Positions 55,877 to 64,000 of a DNA stretch of 64,000 bases are shown piece after piece. Below the pieces are notes generated by a model that had not been told where the DNA came from, ran no database searches, and saw only the letters and a program-made list of their open reading frames with translations. How positions within the stretch are numbered: the stretch's first letter is position 1; each line of letters opens with the position of its first letter. Origin of the DNA: Phytoseiulus persimilis (Eukaryota > Arthropoda > Arachnida > Mesostigmata > Phytoseiidae); the NCBI GenBank assembly GCA_037576195.1, contig CM075103.1, positions 21,080,001-21,144,000 of the forward strand. Reading direction: 5' to 3'. Both the position numbers and the translations under genes were made by a program.

Positions 55877-57470
55877 TCAAGACAGCCCCAACGATCGCCG
55901 CATCGTTTGCCGAACGAAAAATCGAACGAAAGCGATCTTGAGGGTTGGGGATCCCTCAGGAAAGGAAATGGGGGAGAAAAAAAACTCCCGGATGTGGCTC
56001 AGGGATTTTTGCAGTATTTTGAACGTTTCAAGCGCGTTTGGGTCGAATTCCCGGACCTCAAAGTCGAAGAGGGGTCTGGTCGGTTACTTCCTCGGAGCGA
56101 TAACTCCAAAGACTAAGGTTCGATTTGGATGAGTTTTCCTGAGTAAGAAGAGGGAATTCGGGGCTCAATTCTGGTTTTCGCGGATTCTTGGCAGGCCACA
56201 GGGTATTAACTATCTAAATTGAGAAACTCTCAATTTTCAATGCTTTTCAAATCATGCTATCTGATCACTGGCTATATGGAAAGATAGCCCTCGAAGGGAG
56301 CTTTCCAAAAAGTTCGACGCTGTACGCCCAGCGGTTCTCGAGATATAATGATTCTGAGTTTGCTCTGGACCATGGGGATTGAAATGAACCATTTTTATTC
56401 AATCTCAATAGATTTGGAGAAAGGTAACGTAAAAGGCTGAAAGCTTCGGGTACACGTTTTTTCACATAGGGAACACGGTCCTGCTGTTTTCAGGGAGATC
56501 CATCAAGGTGGGGCTCCTAACCCTACCTCATCCGGCTAGACCTTTTCAGCGCTCAGAACTTTTGCACGCACCCAATACTTCTATATTCTCGACCCATGAG
56601 AGAACTCCGCGAGAAGGGGCTTTTCCAATATATTTCCCGCAGCCCTGTCATAGTGAGAAGCCTACATTGTGAGCGTCAGTGTGAAGCTCCAAGAATCCTC
56701 CCCACTGAAAGAATTCAAGAGCCAAGTCTCTAGAGAATAAGAGCACTGATTCAAAGTTCTTCATAGTTCCTGAGAGTCTTCATCCGAAGTCATAATGGAA
56801 ATCTCCGAAGGAAAGTCCGCTACGCAGGGTTTCCCAGAGAGCCCTTGCTCAATCCGCGCCAGAAGTCGCATCGGCAAGCAGTCAGATACAGGCAACATCC
56901 AAGATTTATTCGGTTGCCTCGGAAGATTGCGAAACCGGACATTCTCTCCGAAAAAGGGAGAAATCGGACAAAGACATGTCCGGTAAATTGCGGGCTCTAG
57001 TCATATGTCTACATGCTCCCGAATTTCCATGAGTCTCTCTCACTGCGGGGCAGGGATAAACAATCAAAAAGGAAGAAAAACACGGGAGTACGAAGAATCG
57101 GAATAACAGAAAAACTACAACGAATCCGAGGAATTGGTAAAGAAATTCGGAATCTTCGACCTCGACTTACCACAGTCGAGCTGCCAACTTCTTTGTTACG
57201 CGAATTTCTTCTTTTCGTCGGGCAGAGTAGTCAGTAGGCTTTGCAGCGGTTATCAACCGCCATAACCGCGAGAAAATTGCGGTTATAACCGCATTTAACC
57301 GCAAGGCGGTAATCACTCAGGCGGAGTTGAGATATAGAGTGAGATATAGAGTTTTGCCTTGAGAATGGAACAGAAACGAGCTGAAAGACATGAAAGTTGC
57401 TTCCAGCATTCAGATAGGCAGAGCGAATGTGTAGAGGCGCTGCTCAATGGAAATGTGGTCGGATTAAATT

Positions 57471-57976
57471 TGAGCTGGATCGTTGGTCACGATGAGACGA
57501 TCGACTCCGGTGGGCACATTTGCTCGTGAAACCAGTGACATCTTGTAAGATGGTTCCCGTCAGACGCACATCGTACTCGCTACCGGAATGAGGACCCGAC
57601 CAGTGATTTTACCTCGAGGTCTCACACACCAGCTGCAGCCTCTTGATGTTTCCATAAGTAAGCCGTTCAAGGATTCCATGGAAGAGCATCGAAGGCGGTG
57701 GATTCAATCTTCCAAGGCGGAGCTCTGCGCTTTCGGTTAGATCAAGAAACCAAGCACAGCAGAAATCGTTGTGCGGGTTGCAGAAAGAATCATGACGAAG
57801 GATCTCCTATGCACTGGAAAGAACCGAGGGCGACACCTTGTTGGAAGTTGGCGACGATGATCTCGGAGCCGAAAGCAGCGACTCGGATTCGGAAGATCTA
57901 TGCAGAAACAGCTCAAGTGAGGACCTAGAGGAGAGCATTGACAACCTACGACTGATACCAACGAAAAGCTCAAGAA
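57471..57976 (+). pseudogene. pogo/Tigger transposase C-terminal remnant (copy 2)
   Basis: Copy of 52495-53000, with the same internal TAG. Confidence 0.75.
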
Positions 57977-58191
57977 CCATCACGATGAACTACAGGGAAG
58001 TCCATTGAGGACACTGTGAGCATTGTAATGATATCAGGCTCGAGCAAAAGTGAATCCGCTCAGGTCGGTTCCGATGTTATTTCTATCGCAATCATTCACC
58101 ATCACTTTCCATCGACTTGGAGCCACTGGTGATTGGTGGAAGAGTCCATCTAGACCGCAACTACTTCTTTCGAGACGCTCTACCCCTTCGT

Positions 58192-58897
58192 ATCGCAGTT
58201 CAACGATACATTACAACCGGGGTTTCCTGCTCAAGCTTGGCTCGCGCTTCGAGCCGATTGGCAGAGATGGGCTGCGGCCTGTGGCATCTCTCGATTGATT
58301 TAGGCGCCGCCGTTCCCTCTCTGCCTTCCATCCCAGCACGGCGACAGCGGTGTAGATCTGCGCCACTTCCCTGCTTTTCTTTCACCTGCGTAAACATTGT
58401 GTTCTGCTAATCCGGAGCCGCCACGATCGGTACTCCTAAGAGCTCTGAGCGTTCATGATCTTTGCCCAGCACGAATTTCCGATAAGAGCTCCATAGACAA
58501 ACCTCGATACCAAGTAGTTCGTCATTCTAAAAGTTGCGTATGGCACTGGTGTAGGAAGGGCGAGCTAGATGCAGAGTGCATCACGTTTCTCAAGGTGAGA
58601 CTCTGATTTTCCTCTAGGGTCTGGGCGACAAGTTATCGAATCATGAGGCGAATTCTGAGAATTCAGTCCACCGAATCCATGGTGAAGCTTTCAATTCAAT
58701 TCGATTCTCCAGCGGTAGCCGATCGGAGCTGAAAACGGGAAGCTCCTTTCCTAGGTCTTGAAGAGCGATCGAAGTACGAGCACCCTCAGCACTAATTTGC
58801 GGAAGCAGCACGGTATAAATAAAGACACTCCGTTGCCTGAACCTGTTGAGCAGTTGAACGCGAGTGTCGGGACACGGGTGCCGGGCACTACCTCTGA
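58192..58897. other. 5' part of the hAT-A element, no ORF recognised
   Basis: The frame 58397-58606 ends VVRHSKSCVWHWCRKGELDA and could be a remnant zinc-finger exon of hAT-A, but this is only a suggestion. Confidence 0.25.
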
Positions 58898-60049
58898 TGT
58901 CTAACATTCCCGAGAAAGAAGAGAGTACGGAGGAAGAACAGACTCCTTCCAGGAAGAGGAAACAAGCGAAGATCGACGAGTTCTTCAATTCAGAATACGG
59001 TCTCAGAGCCGAGACTTTAGTTTAGTTTGTGAACCCAATATCAGCTTGAATCAGATGATCACAACTCCTATGCGGAGAATGCTGAGACGAGCTTATCCGA
59101 ACGACTCGGTGCCTCCCAAGTCGATTGCGACTTTGAGGACCTCCACAGAAGAGAAGGCGACCAAGCCGAAGAATGCTCTGGGGACGACCCTGAAGGGTGT
59201 GCGGGAGGAAGGTTCGGATCTTTCGCATGAACACATCATGTTCAAATGCGTGGCTTTCCCACCAACATACATCGTAACCTTGCAGGCAGAAAAATTTCCG
59301 TCTCGTTCGACGAGGCCACGTTTCTCGGAACAGATCGGTACCTGACTCTGAACGTACATCACTGTGCTCCTATTTTCGGCAATTCACACATCGCCCCGCT
59401 TGGCCTGATCAGGTTGAACAATCGGGCAACGGAAGAGTACCTGAAAGACCTAATCTGCGAAACACTCGACGAATTCGATCTCTCGACAGAGAATATAGTA
59501 GCCGCCACAAATGATGGGGCCGCTAATATACTGCGCACAGTCGATCTGATGGGGGTCAAACGACAAAAGTGCAACGCGCACGGCATTGATCTCGTCGTGA
59601 CGAAAACAGTGTACGGAAAGGAAGCTGGGGCGTTCGATGTCTCGATCCTGCAATCCTCCGATCCCATTTCGGACGAGGATCGCGAAGAGGGAGAGAGCGA
59701 CAACGAGGACGGCAGTGAGACGAATGAAACGAAGATCGCCAGTGAAATCAATGGAACGGTGGACGACGCCGAGAGCACTACCGGGACTGAGTTGTTTGCG
59801 CTTGAGACTGGAACAGCAGTGAGCCTCGGGAGAGCGCTCCAGCGACTTCGAACAGCTGCTCGTTGTTTCCGGAGGAAACCAAATCTCATGGATCAGCTCC
59901 GTAATCTAACGGCTCGCGAGGACTACAATGGCAGACCGCTCGTAGTCAAGCTTGATTGCCCGACACGCTGGTATTCATCGCTGCTTATGATCGAACGAGC
60001 GCACGAAATCCTCCCGGCCATGGATTATGTTCTCTGTCGTGACGGAAAT
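58898..60049 (+). pseudogene. hAT-A transposase, truncated by gypsy insertion
   Basis: It opens MSNIPEKEESTEEEQ, then KRKQAKIDEFFNSEYGLRAE and a TAG near 59022. A second frame gives ISLNQMITTPMRRMLRRAYP and PKSIATLRT. The main frame from 59246 gives KISVSFDEATFLGTDRYLTL with the first catalytic Asp, ENIVAATNDGAANILRTVDL with the second, KRQKCNAHGIDLVV (C-x2-H block), an acidic insert at about residues 140-165 and LDCPTRWYSSLLMIERAHEI. All are core hAT blocks in order. The homology ends at DYVLCRDGN, at 60049, where the LTR starts. A fragment of the same family lies at 25265-25707. Confidence 0.85.
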
Positions 60050-60211
60050 TGTTGGGTACCTCGCTTAGGTATGGAACGGGTGGAGGAACCTACAGTGACA
60101 ACGACGTTGATCGGAGAGATTCGCCAAAGCTCAGCCACTGGAGCTGATCATGCCAATGCTTTTATTTCAACCAAGAACGAAAACTGGGAAAGGGAAAACC
60201 GGGTCTCAACA
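60050..60211 (-). mobile_element. gypsy 3' LTR, 162 bp
   Basis: On the minus strand the LTR reads from TGTTGAGACCCGG to GGTACCCAACA, with TG..CA ends and a short TGTTG/CAACA inverted repeat. A polypurine tract precedes it and a minus-strand AATAAA is at 60161-60166. The hAT-A frame is lost exactly at 60049/60050, which supports the outer border. The 5' partner lies outside the window, so the LTR is inferred and not proven by comparison. Confidence 0.75.
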
Positions 60212-63200
60212 TTCCTCCCTTCCTCCAGGAGGCTTGTATCCTGCTAGAGACCGGTAGTCCGGCTTGTTGCGGAGCCGCGCAGATCTCCTCAGCGGGGGAG
60301 GCTCGCCGGCCTCAGGTGGGACGCTGGGTCCGGAGAGGGCTGGGGACGCTTGAGGACAAGCAGCGGGCTCGGGACCCGTTTCCGCCGGGAAGATTGGGCA
60401 GGAAACTTCTTCGGGATCTAACCCGTCCTCGGGAACAGCGAGTCGTCCCCGTCTCCAAAGCTGATTACGGTGCCTGACAAGCAGCTTGTTGTCGACCACA
60501 ACTTTGACCATGGAGCGTCCTTGAAAGGCTTCGATCACTCCTGCGCGCCGGGAACCATCGGCGAGTTCAACAGAGACCACCTCACCCCTTGAGAAAGCTT
60601 TGGGCGCTGCTCCGTGCCTACGGTCGAACTGATCTTTCATCTGCTGCTGGTACTTGTTGAGTTCCGGCCTCTCCCCACCTTTCCGAAAGAAATCGAAAGG
60701 TGTTCGTAGCTTGCGTCCGAAGAACCGCTCAGCTGGTGAGACGCCACCGATCACAAAACTGGGCGTGTAGTTGTAGGCTGCCACGGCCACATCCAGCGAG
60801 CTCGGATCGCCCGTGATCGCATTTTTCAACGTGGCCACCATCTTTTCCGCCTGACCGTTGCTCTGCGGACAACGCGGGGCGCACCGGAGATGGGTCACGC
60901 GAGTCTCTTCACAAAACCGCGCGAACTCCAGCGAGGTGAACTGTGGCCCGTTGTCCGAGACGATGGTCTCCGGGGGACCGAAATGACGGAAGACGATCCG
61001 GAGATACTTGATGAGAGACGAACTAGAGGCGGGGCTCATCCAAGTGGCGTCCACGTACTTGGTAAAACTGTCGACGAGCACGAGGAAAACGTCTCCCTTC
61101 CGAGGCTCTGCGAAATCCAGGTGAATGCGAGACCAGGGTTTCTGGGCCTCCGGCCAGGGTTCGAGGGGGACTTTGAGAGGGTTAGCGGCGTGCTGAATGC
61201 AATGAACGCAATTCTTGACCATAAGTTCAATGTCTTTCCCCATGCGGGGCCAGTAGAAGTAGGCCCGAGCGAGAGCCTTCATTCGGCGAACGCCAGGATG
61301 AGCGAGATGAAGCTTCTGCAGCACAGCTGGCCGCAGAGCTGCCGGGACCACGATACGATCATCCAAGAGCAGAATCCCATCCGTTTCACACAAGCTGTCT
61401 GCTTGCTGTGCGAATGAACGAAGGAGAGGGTCCTTCCGATCCGAATCTGACCAGCCGTGTCGAACGCGGTCGAGGATCGAACGCAGCATGGAGTCCATCT
61501 TAGAAGCAAGCTTGACATCCTGCCTAATGTCCAGAGCTTCCAGCGTACACGAACCGAGGGAGATGAGATCTCGCTCACAAATTTCCGGACTACCGATGAC
61601 TTCATCCAACTTGGGGTCACCTCCATCCTGTCTTGCCTCGCTGATGAGGCGCGACAATGCATCAGCGTGCCCGAACTCGGTTGTACGGATATACTCAATA
61701 CGAAAATCGTACCCGATGAGGCCCAACGCCCAGCGTCTCAACCGTGCCGCGGTTCGCTCGCTCAACCCTTTCATATTGGTTGGTTGGAACAGGGCGACCA
61801 GAGGACGATGATCCGTTTGCAAAACGAACTGCCGACCCCAAATGAACTTGTGGAGTCTCTCGACCGTGGTAACAAGGGCGAGGGCCTCTTTCTCAATCTG
61901 GCTGTAGTTCCTTTGACATTGGGTGAGCGACTTGGAAACGTGGAAAACAGCTTTTTCATTCCCATCTTGGTACCGCTGAAGGAGCACACCTCCGATGCCT
62001 GTGTCACAGGCGTCGGCTGCGACCACAAGAGTTTGGCGGGGGTCGTAATGAGCGAGAGTCAGAGGGCTACAGAGCAGCTCCCTGGCTTTGAGGAAAGCTG
62101 TCTCCTGCTGGGTACTCCAAACGAATGGAACTCCTTTCTTCAACAGAGCTTCAAAAGGTGTCTTCACTGCCTGTATTTGCGCTGAGAATTTCCCGTAGTA
62201 ATTCAGGAGCCCGAGGAAAGAACGAACTTCCGAGACGTTGCTTGGCTGACGGAGAGCCCGGATCGCCTCCGTTTTAGTCGGGTCAGCCCGGATACCATCC
62301 TCGGAAACTATGATTCCGAGATACTTAACATGGGGAGAGCTGAAACGACACTTCTCGAAACGTAGATGGAATCCCCACTCTTGCAGCCTTTCGCAAACCT
62401 TCCGTAGTCGAGCGTCGTGTAGCTCTTGGTCCGGTGCCATAATCAGGATATCGTCGAGGTACACCAGAATGCCTTCCAGACCCGCCAGCGCCTGGTCAAT
62501 TGTTTGTTGGAAAATCGCGGGGGCAGTTTTCAGCCCGAAGACCAGCCGATTGTACTGGAACAGCCCGCGATGCGTGTTGATTGTGGTCAGCCGACGACTA
62601 CTGCTGCTGAGGGGCAATTGTAGATACGCATCCGCGAGATCCAGCTGAGAGAAGACTCGGTTGCCGCTGAATCTTGACATGATTTCTTCCATGTTGGGCA
62701 GGGGGTAGTCGACTTCCCGAAGAGCCTCGTTCAACCCCGTGGAGTAGTCCGCGCACATGCGGATCTGACCGTTCGCTTTGCGAACCACGACAATTGGAGT
62801 GGCCCACTCGGAAGATTCAACCTTGCAAAGCGTTCCATTTTCCACCAGCCGGTCAAGCTCCTTGTCCACAAGTTCACGGATAGGCATCGCCAGAGGACGC
62901 GCGGGAAGATATACAGGGGCCGCTTCGGCCTTCAATCGGAGCTCGACTTCGGTCTTCGTACAACGCCCGAGAGAAGACCCGAAGAGCTGCGGAAATTGGA
63001 TCTTGAGAGTATCCATGACACATTGAACCTGCCCGAGCTGAACATGAGAAGAGGTTCTCAGCAAGCCCAACGCATAAGGCAAACATCCACCGAGGAGATC
63101 GCCGCTATCGCCAGACAGCACGATTATCCGATCTCGGAGCTCTGGAGCGCCTTCTTCCAAAGCGATAGTAGCGTGGAAAAACCCTTTCACCTGAATCGGG

Positions 63201-64000
63201 TGACCATCGGCGGCGGTACACGGAGTTGCCAGCGACCGAAGGCGAGGGGATCCCAACCTCCTCCATGTGGAAGAACCGATCGCTGTTGCGTCCGCGCCAC
63301 TATCAATCCTAAGTTGAACTTCCACCCCGTTGATGAGCAAACGGACGAGAGCTCGAGGTGAAGGAGTTACTTCGTTATCCGAATCCAGTCGCGAGAGACG
63401 GATTGAGCCGACTTGAGCACGTAACGGGCTACGCCCTCCTCCTCCGGACATGCAGGCCTTTTGGATGTGTCCAACCTTTTGACACCGCCTGCAGATTTCT
63501 TTCAAGAACGGGCACTTGGAACGGATGTGTCTCCCTAAGCATCCCTTGCATTTCATAACGGAATTCTCTTCCGGGCCTCTTTGTGTAGGACGTCGATTGC
63601 CTTGACTGACCTGCTGCGCTACCCGCTTGATCCCAACGGCCGACTCTTCCACTGCGTTCATGGACAGGCCGATGGCCGCGTCTTCGAGCCGTGTTACGTG
63701 TTGCTTCACTTTCTCTCGAAGCTCGAGCAGAGTGACTGCCGGTTTCTCGTCCAGAGTTCTCAATACTACTGAACGGAAATGACTGAACGATGGACCGGTT
63801 GCCATCAGCAGCGCGAGGAAAATCTTGAATTGATCGGTCGACAGATTGTTCACCTCGAACTCGTCACCCTTGAGATTACAAAGATTGAGAATCTCCTCAG
63901 GTTTGGTTCCTGGAGCAGAGCGAATACTGAGAATGTCGTACCTACGACGGAACAGTGACTTGGTGGGTCCAAAAAGCGCCTCCAGGATTTCGATCAGCTC
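60206..64000 (-). CDS. gypsy (Mag-like) gag-pol polyprotein, intact, N-terminus beyond window
   Basis: One frame without stops runs from the window edge to a TGA inside the LTR. Numbering from the GTG at 63853, domains are: Gag zinc knuckles at about 102-134 (CKGCLGRHIRSKC; CRRCQKVGHIQKAC), protease LRIDSGADA at 181-189, RT with D405 (LDLADAY) and YLDDIL at 465-470, RNase H from VVAADACDTG (610-619), integrase zinc motif H849/H852/C882/C885, and catalytic D913, D967, E1003 with D,D35E spacing. The frame is open upstream for another 49 codons with capsid-like sequence, so 63853 is not the true start. Gag and Pol share one frame, as in Mag-group elements. It inserted into hAT-A and looks recently active. 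Confidence 0.93.
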   Translation of the reverse strand, partial: ELIEILEALFGPTKSLFRRRYDILSIRSAPGTKPEEILNLCNLKGDEFEVNNLSTDQFKIFLALLMATGPSFSHFRSVVLRTLDEKPAVTLLELREKVKQHVTRLEDAAIGLSMNAVEESAVGIKRVAQQVSQGNRRPTQRGPEENSVMKCKGCLGRHIRSKCPFLKEICRRCQKVGHIQKACMSGGGGRSPLRAQVGSIRLSRLDSDNEVTPSPRALVRLLINGVEVQLRIDSGADATAIGSSTWRRLGSPRLRSLATPCTAADGHPIQVKGFFHATIALEEGAPELRDRIIVLSGDSGDLLGGCLPYALGLLRTSSHVQLGQVQCVMDTLKIQFPQLFGSSLGRCTKTEVELRLKAEAAPVYLPARPLAMPIRELVDKELDRLVENGTLCKVESSEWATPIVVVRKANGQIRMCADYSTGLNEALREVDYPLPNMEEIMSRFSGNRVFSQLDLADAYLQLPLSSSSRRLTTINTHRGLFQYNRLVFGLKTAPAIFQQTIDQALAGLEGILVYLDDILIMAPDQELHDARLRKVCERLQEWGFHLRFEKCRFSSPHVKYLGIIVSEDGIRADPTKTEAIRALRQPSNVSEVRSFLGLLNYYGKFSAQIQAVKTPFEALLKKGVPFVWSTQQETAFLKARELLCSPLTLAHYDPRQTLVVAADACDTGIGGVLLQRYQDGNEKAVFHVSKSLTQCQRNYSQIEKEALALVTTVERLHKFIWGRQFVLQTDHRPLVALFQPTNMKGLSERTAARLRRWALGLIGYDFRIEYIRTTEFGHADALSRLISEARQDGGDPKLDEVIGSPEICERDLISLGSCTLEALDIRQDVKLASKMDSMLRSILDRVRHGWSDSDRKDPLLRSFAQQADSLCETDGILLLDDRIVVPAALRPAVLQKLHLAHPGVRRMKALARAYFYWPRMGKDIELMVKNCVHCIQHAANPLKVPLEPWPEAQKPWSRIHLDFAEPRKGDVFLVLVDSFTKYVDATWMSPASSSSLIKYLRIVFRHFGPPETIVSDNGPQFTSLEFARFCEETRVTHLRCAPRCPQSNGQAEKMVATLKNAITGDPSSLDVAVAAYNYTPSFVIGGVSPAERFFGRKLRTPFDFFRKGGERPELNKYQQQMKDQFDRRHGAAPKAFSRGEVVSVELADGSRRAGVIEAFQGRSMVKVVVDNKLLVRHRNQLWRRGRLAVPEDGLDPEEVSCPIFPAETGPEPAACPQASPALSGPSVPPEAGEPPPLRRSARLRNKPDYRSLAGYKPPGGREEC
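60212..60226 (-). promoter_or_regulatory. polypurine tract
   Basis: Minus-strand TGGAGGAAGGGAGGAA lies directly upstream of the LTR start and would prime plus-strand DNA synthesis in reverse transcription. It also codes for the last residues of Pol. Confidence 0.7.

Larger units (their letters stand above)
53471..56575. mobile_element. palindromic element with mariner-like ends (copy 2)
   Basis: Copy of 48495-51599, including the fold-back element at 53501-54466. Confidence 0.75.
53217..58191 (+). repeat. 4975-bp tandem duplication, copy 2
   Basis: Repeats 48241-53215 with an offset of 4976. After 58191 the sequence changes to unique DNA (ATCGCAGTTC). All features of copy 1 recur shifted by 4976. 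Confidence 0.95.

Noticed and set aside
60890..62185. Plus-strand ORFs of 175 and 242 codons
   Set aside because: They are shadows of the gypsy pol gene on the opposite strand.

Overview
This window looks like repeat-rich intergenic DNA from an animal, most probably an arthropod. The superfamilies present are mariner, hAT with CGGBP1-like zinc fingers, pogo/Tigger, DDE_Tnp_4, Mag-like Ty3/gypsy, R1-clade and jockey-like LINEs, a Helitron-type endonuclease and a tRNA-derived SINE. Together with one intron-containing eukaryotic gene they fit an arthropod, and several remnants resemble repeats I know from ticks and other chelicerates; that narrower placement is inference. There are no bacterial-style operons, rRNA genes or CRISPR arrays.

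The only host gene I can support with confidence is a three-exon D-aminoacyl-tRNA deacylase (DTD) gene at 6318-6979 on the minus strand. Its exons splice cleanly to 149 codons, but both signature motifs of the family are changed. A second, weaker host-like candidate is an LRR-like 3' exon at 30322-31092 (minus) followed by a polyadenylation signal; it has an in-frame stop.

Layout. 0-5 kb: decayed gag, hAT, SINE and pogo/Tigger pieces. 6.3-7.0 kb: the DTD gene. 7.3-9.3 kb: gypsy integrase, then a TATA-like promoter and a zinc-knuckle ORF. 9.8-23.6 kb: one LINE (LINE-A) split in its reverse transcriptase by a 9.84 kb R1-clade LINE insertion bounded by a 12-bp target-site duplication and an A-tail. 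That insertion carries a SINE with its own duplication, minisatellite arrays and an endonuclease fragment. 23.9-30 kb: Tigger remnant, two hAT elements, an almost intact mariner whose second catalytic Asp is Glu, and a 45-bp minisatellite. 31-38 kb: a decayed arthropod repeat ORF, two more SINEs with duplications, a 2.2 kb inverted-repeat element and a tiny palindromic MITE. 38-45.4 kb: a FLYWCH-like ORF and two fold-back elements. 45.9-48 kb: a second LINE (LINE-B).

48.24-58.19 kb is a head-to-tail duplication of a 4975-bp unit that looks virtually identical between copies. Each unit holds nested palindromes, an hAT MITE with an 8-bp duplication, inverted copies of a DDE_Tnp_4 transposase remnant and a Tigger remnant. 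58.9-64 kb: an hAT transposase pseudogene cut by a minus-strand gypsy element whose 162-bp 3' LTR and long intact gag-pol ORF run off the window edge.

Most of the open reading frames do not work together as a system; they are layers of transposons inserted into one another. The insertion order can be read from target-site duplications and interrupted reading frames.
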